From: Phytohabitans sp052068095
Lineage (GTDB): Bacteria; Actinomycetota; Actinomycetes; Mycobacteriales; Micromonosporaceae
Reading direction: 5' to 3'
Length of the DNA stretch: 64,000 nucleotides
Assembly (NCBI RefSeq): GCF_052068095.1
Contig: NZ_JBQHDG010000017.1
Location: forward strand, 186,001-250,000
Of this stretch, positions 7,524 to 16,885 are shown piece after piece. Made by a program: the position numbers and the translations under genes. The number at the start of each line of letters is the position of its first letter. Positions within the stretch are counted from its first letter, which is position 1. The notes under the pieces were generated by a model, which saw nothing but the letters and a program-made list of their open reading frames with translations, made no database searches and was not told the DNA's origin.

Positions 7524-8570
7524 ATGCGACCATCTCCGGACCGGCAGGTAGGGCGGCGGCGCGAGAGCGCACCCAGCATCCGCGACGTCGCGGCGGCGGC
7601 GGGGGTGTCGTACCAGACGGTGTCGCGGGTCCTCAACGACTCGCCGAAGGTCAGCCCGGACACCCGCCAGCTGGTGCTCGACGTGATCGGGCGGCTGGAC
7701 TACCGGCCCAACCGGGCCGCGCGGGCGCTCAGCTCCGGCCGGGCGAAGGCGGTCACCGTGGTCACCGCCGACACGACCCTCTACGGGTACGCGTCCACGC
7801 TGCGCGGCATCGAGGAGGCGGCCCGCACGCAGGGGCTCGCGGTGGGCGTGCGCGTGGTCGAGTCCGATCTGCCCATCGACGTGCGCCACGCGATCGACTA
7901 CGTCAGCGACCCGAGCGCGGGGAGCGTGATCGTGGTCGCGTTCGACGCGCCCGGCGCCGGTGTGCTGCGGGCGCTGCCGGACGGCGTGCCGGCGGTCGCG
8001 GCGACCGAGGCCGGCGGCCTGGCCGACTCGACGCGCACCATGCTCTACCTCGACGAACGGCAGGCGGCCGCCGAGGCGACCCGGCACCTGCTCGACCTCG
8101 GCCACCGCACCGTGCACCACGTGGCGATCCCGTCGGAGACCGGCACCAGCGCGCGCCAGGCCGGCTGGCGAGACGTGCTGGAGACCGCCGGCGCGCCGGT
8201 GCCGCCGGTCGAGCCGGTCGGCTGGGACCCGCACTCGGCCTACCTGGCCGGGCGGGAGCTGGCCGCCGATCCCGCGGTCACCGCGATCCTGTGCGGCAAC
8301 GACGACACCGCGCTCGCGGTGCGCCGCGCGCTGTACGAGGCCGGCCGCGACGTGCCCGGCGACGTGAGCGTGGTCGGCTTCGACGACGTGCCGGGCGCGG
8401 CGTACTGGACGCCGGCGCTCACGACCGTGCGGATGGACTTCGTCGGGCTGGGCCGGGCCTGCCTGGCCGCCGTCGTGGCCGAGGTGACCGGGCGCGAGCG
8501 GCCCGAGCCCGAGCTGGCCGCGCCGCGCCTGGTGGTGCGCGAGTCGACCGCCCCGCCGCGGCGCCGCTGA
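7524..8570 (+). CDS. LacI-family transcriptional regulator of the alpha-galactosidase operon
   Basis: A 348-residue LacI/GalR repressor. The helix-turn-helix is SIRDVAAAAGVSYQTVSRVL, followed by the hinge YRPNRAARALSSGRA and a periplasmic-binding-protein-like ligand domain ending VSVVGFDDVPGA...TTVRMDF. The start at 7524 (or the adjacent GTG at 7521) fits a promoter TTGACC (7484-7489), an 18-bp spacer, a CACGAT box and 7 nt; longer starts at 7494 and 7512 are less likely. It lies 180 bp upstream of, and co-directional with, the GH36/ABC operon whose leader carries paired palindromes with the central CG typical of LacI operators. The inferred inducer is an alpha-galactoside or galactose. Confidence 0.85.
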   Translation: MRPSPDRQVGRRRESAPSIRDVAAAAGVSYQTVSRVLNDSPKVSPDTRQLVLDVIGRLDYRPNRAARALSSGRAKAVTVVTADTTLYGYASTLRGIEEAARTQGLAVGVRVVESDLPIDVRHAIDYVSDPSAGSVIVVAFDAPGAGVLRALPDGVPAVAATEAGGLADSTRTMLYLDERQAAAEATRHLLDLGHRTVHHVAIPSETGTSARQAGWRDVLETAGAPVPPVEPVGWDPHSAYLAGRELAADPAVTAILCGNDDTALAVRRALYEAGRDVPGDVSVVGFDDVPGAAYWTPALTTVRMDFVGLGRACLAAVVAEVTGRERPEPELAAPRLVVRESTAPPRRR

Positions 8571-8597
8571 GGACGCCTGAGGGGCGCCGCGGAAATC

Positions 8598-8686
8598 TGT
8601 TAGTAACAACAAGGTAACGAGCCCTTCCCGCCGGCCCGTGTGACCGATCACACTCACATCTCAGCCGGCGCGTGTGACCGATCACA
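8598..8686. promoter_or_regulatory. Paired LacI-type operators before the GH36 operon
   Basis: Two identical 14-bp sites, TGTGACCGATCACA, lie at 8639-8652 and 8673-8686, 34 bp (about three turns) apart. Each is a palindrome around a central CG, the form bound by LacI-family proteins, and the first extends to GTG...CAC. A third palindrome, TGTTA-G-TAACA (8598-8608), stands just upstream. All are between the regulator and the GTG at 8751. Binding by the adjacent LacI protein is inferred. Confidence 0.7.
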
Positions 8687-8750
8687 TCGATGGTCTCGAC
8701 CGCTCCGGTCGGCGCACGAACTCGCCGCACACTCGGCAAGGAGCACGTAC

Positions 8751-10844
8751 GTGACCTCGTTGGAATCCGTCACCAGCCTCGTCTGGGGCCACGCAGCGCT
8801 GACGCTCGTCGTCGACGTGTCCCCGGACGGGCCGGTGGCCCTGCGGATGCTCTCCGCCGGCATCGCGCCACACCCGCCGCGGGCGACCCAGCCGCTGGTG
8901 GAGGTGCTGGTCGCCGGCGAGGGGCGGGCGCAGGTGTCGCAGCGCTTCTCGGAGACGGCGATCGGGCGGCGGCTGGTGTACGCCGGCAGCGCGCAGCGCC
9001 GCGACGGCGCCTGGCGCGAGCTGACCGTCGAGCTGCGCGACGAGCGGACCGGCCTCACCGCCGAGCTGCTCGTCCGCTCGCCCGAGGGGGTGAGCGCCTG
9101 CCAGGTCCGCACCCGGCTCACCAACCACGGCGCCGCGCCGGTGCGGCTGCTCGGCCTGACGTCGTTCGCCGCCGGTTTCGGCGCCACGCCGGTGGCGGAC
9201 CTCGACCTGGTACGGGCCGACAGCGAGTGGCTCGGCGAGAGCCGGTGGACCCGGCACCCGCTGCGCGACGCGGTACCCGACCTCAACCTCGGCCTGCACG
9301 GCCAGGACGCCCGGGGTCGGGTGGCGCTCACCAGCCAGGGCACCTGGTCCACCGGCGCGCACCTGCCGACCGGCGGGCTCGTCGACCGCGTGGGCGGGCC
9401 GGCGTGGCTGTGGCAGGTCGAGCACAACGGGCCCTGGCGCTGGGAGGTGGGGGAGCGGCGTGGCGGCGCGTACGTCGCGCTGCTTGGCCCCACCGACATC
9501 GACCACCAGTGGGCGCAGTGGCTGGCGCCGGGCGAGTCGTTCACGTCGGTACCCGTGTCCGTCGCGGTGTCCGCGGACGGCCTGGACGGCGCGGTCGCGG
9601 CGCTGACCGCCCACCGGCGGGCGCTGCTGCGGCCGCACCCGGACCGGTCCGCGCTGCCGGTGGTCTTCAACGACTACATGAACACGCTGGCCGGCGACCC
9701 CACGACCGCCAAGCTGCTGCCGCTCATCGACGCGGCCGCGGACGCCGGCGCGGAGGTCTTCTGCGTCGACGCCGGCTGGTACGACAACGACGCGAACTGG
9801 TGGGACAGCGTCGGCGAATGGCAGCCGTCGCAGACCCGCTTCCCGCGCGGCATCGAGGAGGTGCTCGCGCGGATCCGCGCGCACGGCATGCTGCCGGGAC
9901 TGTGGCTGGAGCCCGAGGTTATCGGGGTGCGCAGCCCGATGGCCGACAAGCTGCCGCCCGAGGCGTTCCTCCAGCGCGGCGGCGTGCGGGTGGTCGAGCA
10001 CGGCCGGTACCACCTGGACCTGCGCCACCCCCGCGCGGTCGCGCACCTGGACGAGGTGGTCGACCGGCTGGTCGAGCAGCTCGGCGTGGGCTACTTCAAG
10101 CTCGACTACAACATCGACCCGGGCGCCGGCACCGACCTCGACGCGGACAGCGCCGGCGCCGGGCTCCTCGGCCACAACCGGGCCCACCTGGCCTGGCTGG
10201 ACCGGCTCCTCGACCGGCACCCCGACCTGATCCTGGAGAACTGCGCCTCCGGCGCCATGCGGATGGACTACGCCGTGCTGTCCCGCATGCAGCTCCAGTC
10301 GACCAGCGACCAGCAGGACTTCCTGCGGTACCCGCCGATCGCGGTGGCCGCGCCGATGTCGGTGCTGCCCGAGCAGTCGGCCAGCTGGGCGTACCCGCAG
10401 CCGGACATGACGCCCGAGGAGCTCGCGTACACGATGTGCACCGGCATGCTCGGCCGCCTCTACCTCTCCGGTCACCTCGACCACATGTCGCCGGAGCAGC
10501 GGGCGTCGGTGCGCGCCGCGGTGCGGACGCACCAGGCGATCCGCGCCGACCTGGCGGCCGCCGTGCCGCTGTGGCCGCTCGGCCTGCCCCGGTGGGACGA
10601 CCCGTGGCTCAGCCTCGCGCTGCGCACCGGAAACACCACGTATCTGGCGGTGTGGCGGCGCGGGGGCGCCACCGCGCCCGCGACGCTCGCCCTGCCGCAC
10701 CTGCGGGGCCGGGACGTCCGGATCGACGTGCTCTACCCGCGCGATCTGCCCGCCTGGCGGCTCGACTGGGCCGCCGGATCACTGACCGTCACCCCCACGG
10801 GCGCCGAACCCGCTGCCCGGCTGATCAAGATTACTGAAGGATGA
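8751..10844 (+). CDS. GH36 alpha-galactosidase
   Basis: A 697-residue intracellular (no signal peptide) alpha-galactosidase. The GH36 core is clear: CVDAGWYDNDANWW near 338-351, GLWLEPEVIG near 383, the nucleophile Asp452 in YFKLDYN, and the acid/base Asp520 in STSDQQD after LENCASGAMRMDY. The N-terminal beta-supersandwich precedes it. It hydrolyses terminal alpha-1,6-galactose from raffinose-type sugars or galactomannan fragments. The GTG at 8751 follows AAGGAG; an open frame further upstream runs through the operators and is not used. It is the first gene of an operon with the ABC importer and a secreted hydrolase, so imported oligosaccharides are probably its substrate. Confidence 0.9.
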   Translation: MTSLESVTSLVWGHAALTLVVDVSPDGPVALRMLSAGIAPHPPRATQPLVEVLVAGEGRAQVSQRFSETAIGRRLVYAGSAQRRDGAWRELTVELRDERTGLTAELLVRSPEGVSACQVRTRLTNHGAAPVRLLGLTSFAAGFGATPVADLDLVRADSEWLGESRWTRHPLRDAVPDLNLGLHGQDARGRVALTSQGTWSTGAHLPTGGLVDRVGGPAWLWQVEHNGPWRWEVGERRGGAYVALLGPTDIDHQWAQWLAPGESFTSVPVSVAVSADGLDGAVAALTAHRRALLRPHPDRSALPVVFNDYMNTLAGDPTTAKLLPLIDAAADAGAEVFCVDAGWYDNDANWWDSVGEWQPSQTRFPRGIEEVLARIRAHGMLPGLWLEPEVIGVRSPMADKLPPEAFLQRGGVRVVEHGRYHLDLRHPRAVAHLDEVVDRLVEQLGVGYFKLDYNIDPGAGTDLDADSAGAGLLGHNRAHLAWLDRLLDRHPDLILENCASGAMRMDYAVLSRMQLQSTSDQQDFLRYPPIAVAAPMSVLPEQSASWAYPQPDMTPEELAYTMCTGMLGRLYLSGHLDHMSPEQRASVRAAVRTHQAIRADLAAAVPLWPLGLPRWDDPWLSLALRTGNTTYLAVWRRGGATAPATLALPHLRGRDVRIDVLYPRDLPAWRLDWAAGSLTVTPTGAEPAARLIKITEG

Positions 10845-10849
10845 ACGCG

Positions 10850-12157
10850 ATGAAGAGATGGACCAGCCTCGCCACCGCGGCGGTGCTCACGCTCGGTCTC
10901 GCGGCGTGCAGCGACCCGGCCGCGGAGACCGGCACCGACACCGCCGCCACGTGGGCGGACCCGACCGCGAAGCTCGATGGCGTCAAGCTCACGATCTGGG
11001 CCGCTCAGAACAGCAACACCGTGCCCAAGAAGGTCGTCGAGGGCTTCCAGGCCGCGACCGGCGCCACCGTCGAGGTGGTGACCATCCCGGACCCGTACGA
11101 GCAGGGCATCCAGACCAAGGTCGCCACGGGTGACAAGCCGGACATCGCTTTCTGGCAGCCGACCGCGTCGATGCTCACCGCCATCAACGCCAAGACCAAC
11201 CTCCAGCCGTTGAACGACGCGCCGTGGCTGACCAAGCTGTCCCCGGACCTCAAGGACATCACGGGCATCCTGGACGGCACCCGGTACGCCGCGCTGATCA
11301 CCAGCCCGGCCGTCGAGGGCGTCTACTACAACAAGGAGGTCTTCGCCGCGAACGGCGTCACGACCACGCCGAAGAGCTTCGACGAGATGGTGACGCTGGC
11401 CCGCACGCTCAAGGGCAAGGGCGTCACGCCGTTCTACGAGATGGCCGCGGACCGGTGGGCCACCCAGTGGTGGGTGCAGGTGCAGCTCGCCGACGCGGCG
11501 AAGGCCGGCTTCTGGGAGAAGGTCAACAAGGGCGAGGCCACGTTCAACGACCCGGTCGTGCTGGACGCGATCAAGACCTACAAGTCGCTGATCGACGAGG
11601 GTCTGTTCAACAAGAACATCAAGACCGCGAAGTTCGAGGACCAGGGCGCCGCGCTGCTGGCCGGCGAGGCGGCGATGGTCGTGCAGGTCAACTCCTTCTT
11701 CGGCCAGCTACAGGCCAAGGCCGACACCGCCACGCTGGACAAGAAGATCGGCTTCTTCCCGATCTCGCCGTCGGGCAACGTCGGCACGTTCATCCCGGAC
11801 CAGTCCAACGCGCTGGTCGCGTTCAAGACCGGTGACGCCAAGCGCGAGGCGGCCGCCCGGCAGCTCATGGCGTACTGGATGGGGCCCGGCTACGCCGACT
11901 TCGTCACCGACCGCAACACCGTCTCGCTGGAGACCGCCGTGCCCAACCCGGCCGGGGTGCCCAAGGCGCTGCTCGACGTGCACGCCGCGCTGCCCACCTC
12001 GGTCGGCTCGATGCAGGCGCTCGCCGTCGCCAACCCCGACCTCTACATCAACCTGGCCGACATGATCACCGGAACGATGTCGCCGGAGCAGGTCGCCAAG
12101 GCGACGCAGGACCAGTTCGCGCAGCTGGCCAAGGCGGCCGGGGCGCCCGGGTTCTAG
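10850..12157 (+). CDS. ABC sugar transporter, lipoprotein substrate-binding subunit
   Basis: A 435-residue family-1 extracellular binding protein. The N-terminus MKRWTSLATAAVLTLGLAAC is a lipoprotein signal with the lipidated Cys at 20. The domain then shows LTIWAAQNSNTVPKKVVEGFQAATG and the typical C-terminal lobe. The start at 10850 has GAAGG 9 nt upstream; an ATG at 10841 overlapping the preceding stop has no room for a site. It captures an oligosaccharide at the cell surface and hands it to the two permeases downstream. No ATPase gene is present, as is usual for actinobacterial carbohydrate importers that share an MsiK-type ATPase. Confidence 0.9.
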   Translation: MKRWTSLATAAVLTLGLAACSDPAAETGTDTAATWADPTAKLDGVKLTIWAAQNSNTVPKKVVEGFQAATGATVEVVTIPDPYEQGIQTKVATGDKPDIAFWQPTASMLTAINAKTNLQPLNDAPWLTKLSPDLKDITGILDGTRYAALITSPAVEGVYYNKEVFAANGVTTTPKSFDEMVTLARTLKGKGVTPFYEMAADRWATQWWVQVQLADAAKAGFWEKVNKGEATFNDPVVLDAIKTYKSLIDEGLFNKNIKTAKFEDQGAALLAGEAAMVVQVNSFFGQLQAKADTATLDKKIGFFPISPSGNVGTFIPDQSNALVAFKTGDAKREAAARQLMAYWMGPGYADFVTDRNTVSLETAVPNPAGVPKALLDVHAALPTSVGSMQALAVANPDLYINLADMITGTMSPEQVAKATQDQFAQLAKAAGAPGF

Positions 12158-12159
12158 CG

Positions 12160-13104
12160 ATGCCCACTCTCGAGGAGACGCGGGTGCCGGAGCGGGCCGC
12201 GAAGCCCGCTTCGGCGCCGCGCCGCGCCCGTGGCGCCATCAACCGCAGCACGCACCCGATGTGGTTCCTCGCCCCGGCGCTCGCGATCCTGCTGGTCTTC
12301 TTCTTCCTGCCGACCGTCTACAACTTCGTGTACGCGTTCACCGACTGGTCCGGCTTCAAGGCGCAGATCAACCCGGTCGGGTTCGACAACGTCGAGGAGC
12401 TCGCCGGAAGCGGCACGCTCTTCCGGGCGCTGCGCACCACCGTCGTGTACGCGGTGCTGGTCGCGATCTTCCAGAACGTCTTCGGGTTCGCGCTGGCCGT
12501 GCTGCTCGAACGGGACACCTGGCTCAACCGGCTGGCCCGGGTCTTCTTCCTGGTCCCGGTGCTGATGTCCGCGCTCGCGGTCGGCTACATCTTCCAGGCG
12601 CTGCTCAAACCTGAGGGGAGTGTCAACAAGCTCATCGGTGGTGTGACCGGTCAACCGTTCGACTACGCCTGGCTGGGGGACACCACGTGGACGATCGTCG
12701 TGGTGGCGGCCATCCACGGGTGGAAGTGGATGGGCCTGTCGATGCTCATCTACCTGGCCGGCCTCAAGACGATCCCGGAGGACCTGATGGAGGCGGCCCG
12801 CATCGACGGGGCGTCCCGGTGGCGCACGTTCTGGCGGATCCGGTCGCCGCTGCTCGCCCCGGCGGTCACGTTCAACGTCGCCACCGCGCTGCTCGGCTCG
12901 ATGAACGGCTTCGACATCGTGCAGGCCACCACCGGCGGCGGACCGGCCCGCACCACCGAGATCCTCAACATCTTCATCTACCGCACGTTCGGCCAGGGCC
13001 TGTTCGCCCAGGCCACCACGATGAGCCTGATCCTCTTCCTGCTGGTCGCGCTGATGGCGTTCCCGGTGATCTACCTGCTGCGCCGAAGGGAGCGGGTGCT
13101 GTGA
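12160..13104 (+). CDS. ABC sugar transporter permease (MalF-type)
   Basis: A 314-residue inner-membrane permease with a basic cytoplasmic N-terminus, about six helices and the ATPase-coupling EAA loop EAARIDGASRWRTFWRIRSPLL around 220-240. The family imports di- and oligosaccharides with a partner permease. It starts 2 bp after the binding-protein stop, so translation is probably coupled. The interval to the next gene repeats GTGAGCGAGCG at its start and end. Confidence 0.88.
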   Translation: MPTLEETRVPERAAKPASAPRRARGAINRSTHPMWFLAPALAILLVFFFLPTVYNFVYAFTDWSGFKAQINPVGFDNVEELAGSGTLFRALRTTVVYAVLVAIFQNVFGFALAVLLERDTWLNRLARVFFLVPVLMSALAVGYIFQALLKPEGSVNKLIGGVTGQPFDYAWLGDTTWTIVVVAAIHGWKWMGLSMLIYLAGLKTIPEDLMEAARIDGASRWRTFWRIRSPLLAPAVTFNVATALLGSMNGFDIVQATTGGGPARTTEILNIFIYRTFGQGLFAQATTMSLILFLLVALMAFPVIYLLRRRERVL

Positions 13105-13165
13105 GCGAGCGTGGCAAGCGGCGCTTGCCCGCGACGACGGTGAGCGAGCGATCAAAGGAGGCGTT

Positions 13166-13996
13166 GTGAACAGCGACTCGGCGATCTGGCGCCGGCTACA
13201 GCCCTTCGTCGCCACCGCGCTCGTGGTAGTGCTGATCGGCGTTCCACTGTGGCTGGTCGTGGTGACCGCGGGCAAGTCGCAGGGGGAGGCGCTCAACCCC
13301 GACCTGTCCCTGCCCTCGGACTGGCAGCTGTGGGCCAACCTGAAGTCGGTCTGGAGCGAGGGCGACGTGCCGGCCGCGTTCTTCGGCAGCCTGCTCGTCG
13401 TCGCACCCACGGTCGCCGGCGTGCTCACGTTCGGCTCGATGGCCGCGTGGGTGCTCGCCCGGCGGGCCACCCGCGTCAGCGCGGTCCTCTACGCGCTGGC
13501 CATCAGCGGCATCGTGCTGCCGCCGGCGGTCGTGACCGTGGTGCTGCTGCTGCGCCAGCTCGGGCTCGCCGGCACCGCGGTCGGGATGATCGGCGTCTAC
13601 ATGGGCATCTACATGTCCACAGTGGTCTTTTTCGTCACCGGCTTCGTGCGCACGATCCCGGCGTCGCTGGAGGAGGCCGCGCAGATCGACGGTGCCGGCC
13701 CGTTCACCGTCTTCCGCCGGGTGGTGCTGCCGATGCTGCGCCCGGTGCTCGCCACCGCCACGATCCTCATCTGCCTGTACGTGTGGAACGACGTCTTCTA
13801 CGCGTTCTTCGTCGTGGGCGGCCGGCTGGACACGCTGCCGCTCAACCTCTTCCGGGTCGCCAGTGCCGGTCTCTACCTCAACAACTGGCACCTCATCTTC
13901 GCGTACGTGATTCTCATGAGCCTGCCGCTGGTGGCGGTCTTCGCGGTAGCCCAGCGGAAGATCATCTCTGGCATCACCAGCGGCGCTGTGAAGTAG
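13166..13996 (+). CDS. ABC sugar transporter permease (MalG-type)
   Basis: A 276-residue permease with six predicted helices and the coupling loop EEAAQIDGAGPFTVFRRVVLPML. The C-terminal part LPLNLFRVASAGLYLNNWHLIFAYVILMSLP resembles MalG-type partners. The GTG start is fixed by AAAGGAGG at 13154-13161. It pairs with the upstream permease to form the channel of the importer. Confidence 0.88.
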   Translation: MNSDSAIWRRLQPFVATALVVVLIGVPLWLVVVTAGKSQGEALNPDLSLPSDWQLWANLKSVWSEGDVPAAFFGSLLVVAPTVAGVLTFGSMAAWVLARRATRVSAVLYALAISGIVLPPAVVTVVLLLRQLGLAGTAVGMIGVYMGIYMSTVVFFVTGFVRTIPASLEEAAQIDGAGPFTVFRRVVLPMLRPVLATATILICLYVWNDVFYAFFVVGGRLDTLPLNLFRVASAGLYLNNWHLIFAYVILMSLPLVAVFAVAQRKIISGITSGAVK

Positions 13997-14005
13997 GAGT
14001 CTCCC

Positions 14006-16687
14006 TTGAAGGTTCTTTCCGTCCTTGCCCTGGTGGTGGTTGGATTGTCCGTGCCCGCCTCCGCGGCCGCCTCCGCCTCCGCGGCCGCCTCCGCCGACGT
14101 GCTCGCTGTCGACTTCGGACAGACCACCGGCGCCTTCCGCGGCGGCGCCACCGGCACCCTGTACGGCTTCGGCGACGACGGGGCGCCCACCCAGGCGCTC
14201 ATCAACGGCGCGCACATCACCAACACCTCGCAGAAGGCGCCGTACGGCACCCAGCACCCGAGCGGCGACGCCCTCAAGGTGGAGGACGGCTTCTTCCGCA
14301 AGCACGGCGAAGACATGTACATCTACGTCCAGGACTACTACCCGGACTGGTCGTACAACGGCGGCCGGCGCCCCGGCGACACCCGCACGTACAACCAGGC
14401 CGACGGCACCTACGTGGACACGCCGAACGGGGTCTGGGACTACCTGGAGGTGGTCGAGTTCGTCACCGAGGCGGTCGCGGCGCGCTCGTCCCGGCCGGAA
14501 AGCTACGTGTTCATCCCGTTCAACGAGCCCGACGGCGGCAACTGGTACGCCGACTGGGGCACGCTGAAGGACACGTTCCTGGCCGACTGGAAGGCCACCT
14601 ACGACAAGATCCAGGAGGTGTACGCGCGGCACGGCCTCGGCCACGCCCGGATCGGCGGCCCCGGCGACACCCGGTGGCAGCCGGCCCGCTCCGCCGACTT
14701 CCTCGTCTACGGCAAGGCGCACGGCGTGCTGCCCGACATCTTCATCTGGCACGAGCTCGGCATCGACAACCTGCGCACGTTCCGCGGAAACTACGCGGCG
14801 TACCGCCAACTGGAGAAGGACCTCGGCGTCGGCCCGATCCACGTCAACGTCACCGAGTGGGGCATGCTGCGCGACATGAGCACGCCCGGCCAGCTGATCC
14901 AGTGGCTGTCCATCATGGAGGACCTGAAGATCGACGGCCAGACCGCGTACTGGAACTACGCCGGCAACCTCAGCGACAACAGCGCCCGCGCCAACGCGGC
15001 CAACGCCGGCTGGTGGATGTTCAAGTGGTACGGCGACCTGGCCGGCAGCCGCACCGTGGCGGTCACCCCGCCGGCGCTGAACACAGTGGACACCCTTCAG
15101 GGCATCGGCGCGATCGACAGCCGCAACAAGCGCGCCACCGTGCTCTTCGGCGGTGGCGGCCAGCCGGTGTCGCTGCGCCTGTCCGGCCTCGGCTCGCTGG
15201 GCCACCGCGTCGACGTCGAGGTCCGCGAGATCACCCTCTCCGGCGCCGAGGGCGTCTCCGGCGCACCCCGCGTGGTCAAGGTGCTCGACGACGCCCGCCT
15301 CGACCGCGGCAAGCTGAGCCTCGACGTGCCGGTGTACGACCGCTACGCCGCGTACCAGGTGCTCGTCACCCCGGCGCAGGACCGCGCGCCCACCCTCTCC
15401 GGCTGGCAGGCGAGCATCGAGGCGGAGCAGGCAAGCCTGACCGACGCCACCGTGTACCAGCAGGACCCGCTGAACGGCGGCGGCTGGAAGTTCCTCGCGT
15501 CGGGCGGCCACGACGTCGGCTCGTTCAACCGGCCGACCTCCAAGGCGGAGTGGACGGTCACGGTGCCGCGCACCGGCAGCTACCGCTTCCAGGTCATCGG
15601 CGGCACGCCCGGCGTACCCGGCCGGCACGCCCTCTTCGTCGACGGCGCCGGCCCGACGATCGTCCAGTACCGGGCGGACCTCGCGCTCACCTCGGTGCAG
15701 CGGTGGCAGTACCGGGGCAGCGCCGAGGTGACGATCCCGCTCACCGCCGGCGAGCACACGCTCTCGCTGCGGTCCAGTGTGGACGGCGCGACCGTGCTGC
15801 CGAACTCCGACATCACCCTCGACAAGCTCCTGCTCACCGACGTCACCGGCGGCGAACCCACCATCTACCCGGCCTCCACGCTGCGCTACTACGGCGGCGC
15901 GCACGTCACGTACGACGTGGCGAGGGCCCGCGGCCACGGCCTGATCCAGGGCCGCGGCGAGCGCGCCGACGCGTACCTCCAGGCCTGGGAGACCGGCTAC
16001 CACGACCTGACCGTCGACTACCGGAGCCAGCGCGCCACCGACCTCGGCCTCACCGTGAACGGCCGCCAGGTCGCCACCTTCCGCGCGCCCCGCGCCGGCG
16101 CCTGGCGCTCCACCGTCCGCGTCCACCTCAGCCACGGCATCAACGAGGTCGAGGTGCGCTCCAGAAACGGCGCCCTGGTCGGCGAGCTGACCACCACCCG
16201 GGTGGCCGAGGCGGACAGCGCGGCGGTCACGGTCGAGGCGGAGGACGCGATCCGGCACGGCGCCACGGCGGTCGCCACGTACGCGGACGGCTCGGGCAGC
16301 AACGCCTCCGGCCTGAAGGGGCTCGGCTTCGTCGGCAACGGCGCCGCGAACACGTTCGAGGTGCCCCGCGGCCCCGGCTTCGACCGTCCGGGCGACTACG
16401 ACATCGCGGTCACGTACGCCAACGCGGAGCTCAGCGGCCGCCACGACTACAACCCCCAGGTCGTCGACCGCCGCCTGGAGGTCACCGAGACCGGCGGCGG
16501 CAGCGCGTACGCGTACTTCCGCTACACCTACGCCTGGAACAGCTTCCTGGAACGCACCATCCCGATAACCCTGACGACAGCGGACGCCCCACTCGTCTTC
16601 GGCAACCCCAACGCCTACGCCCCCGACATCGACAAGCTCGTCATTGCCCCCGCGGTCGTCGGCAAACCCACGACAGCCCCCCGCTGA
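14006..16687 (+). CDS. Secreted clan GH-A-like glycoside hydrolase with two carbohydrate-binding domains
   Basis: An 893-residue exported protein. The TTG start is supported by TAGGAG just upstream and gives a signal peptide of about 30 residues with an Ala/Ser repeat. The catalytic region (about 35-400) has two candidate glutamates at the ends of beta strands, Glu174 in FIPFNEPDGG and Glu284 in VNVTEWGML, as in clan GH-A retaining enzymes. Two jelly-roll modules follow: about 465-600 (IEAEQASLTDATVY...) and about 745-893 (VTVEAEDAIRHGA...), similar to CBM35/CBM6. The exact GH family is not recognised; GH39-like or a related uncharacterised family is possible. As last gene of the GH36/importer operon it probably releases the galactose-bearing oligosaccharide that is imported. 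Confidence 0.75.
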   Translation: MKVLSVLALVVVGLSVPASAAASASAAASADVLAVDFGQTTGAFRGGATGTLYGFGDDGAPTQALINGAHITNTSQKAPYGTQHPSGDALKVEDGFFRKHGEDMYIYVQDYYPDWSYNGGRRPGDTRTYNQADGTYVDTPNGVWDYLEVVEFVTEAVAARSSRPESYVFIPFNEPDGGNWYADWGTLKDTFLADWKATYDKIQEVYARHGLGHARIGGPGDTRWQPARSADFLVYGKAHGVLPDIFIWHELGIDNLRTFRGNYAAYRQLEKDLGVGPIHVNVTEWGMLRDMSTPGQLIQWLSIMEDLKIDGQTAYWNYAGNLSDNSARANAANAGWWMFKWYGDLAGSRTVAVTPPALNTVDTLQGIGAIDSRNKRATVLFGGGGQPVSLRLSGLGSLGHRVDVEVREITLSGAEGVSGAPRVVKVLDDARLDRGKLSLDVPVYDRYAAYQVLVTPAQDRAPTLSGWQASIEAEQASLTDATVYQQDPLNGGGWKFLASGGHDVGSFNRPTSKAEWTVTVPRTGSYRFQVIGGTPGVPGRHALFVDGAGPTIVQYRADLALTSVQRWQYRGSAEVTIPLTAGEHTLSLRSSVDGATVLPNSDITLDKLLLTDVTGGEPTIYPASTLRYYGGAHVTYDVARARGHGLIQGRGERADAYLQAWETGYHDLTVDYRSQRATDLGLTVNGRQVATFRAPRAGAWRSTVRVHLSHGINEVEVRSRNGALVGELTTTRVAEADSAAVTVEAEDAIRHGATAVATYADGSGSNASGLKGLGFVGNGAANTFEVPRGPGFDRPGDYDIAVTYANAELSGRHDYNPQVVDRRLEVTETGGGSAYAYFRYTYAWNSFLERTIPITLTTADAPLVFGNPNAYAPDIDKLVIAPAVVGKPTTAPR

Positions 16688-16711
16688 CCATCCATGTAGA
16701 TCAGGGACCTC

Positions 16712-16742
16712 GGTGGCGTGTCGCACGGCGCGCCGCGCCACC
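16712..16742. terminator. Possible hairpin terminator after the sugar operon
   Basis: GGTGGCG at 16712-16718 pairs with CGCCACC at 16736-16742 around a GC-rich 17-nt loop, 24 bp after the operon stop codon. There is no T run, so it is a weak candidate. Confidence 0.3.
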
Positions 16743-16759
16743 AAGTCCCGATCGACAAG

Positions 16760-16885
16760 CAGATTGCCCCCGTCCGCGCCAGCTGCGGGCCGTATGCTCC
16801 CGCGGGCACCGCTCCGGCCGGCGGCTCGCCAGGGCTCGCCGAAACCCCCGGCCTCCACTGCCAGCTCCGCCGTTCAAGCCCCCAG
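16760..16885 (+). repeat. Partial copy (D) of the dispersed CTCTAGAG-ended repeat
   Basis: This stretch repeats the conserved head of the family seen complete at 31139-31676: a CGTCCGCG(C/T)CAGC entry, CGTATGCTCCCGCGGGCACC, GCCGGCGGCTCGCCAGGG, and CCACTGCCAGCTCCGC ending in CAAGCCCC. The palindrome and tail modules are absent. No protein can be supported between 16688 and 17424 on either strand; the long open frames there are GC-driven. Confidence 0.65.

Noticed and set aside
8682..10700. A 672-codon minus-strand frame opposite the GH36 gene
   Set aside because: Composition is that of a shadow; no start signal or domain is visible, and the GH36 catalytic motifs are on the plus strand.
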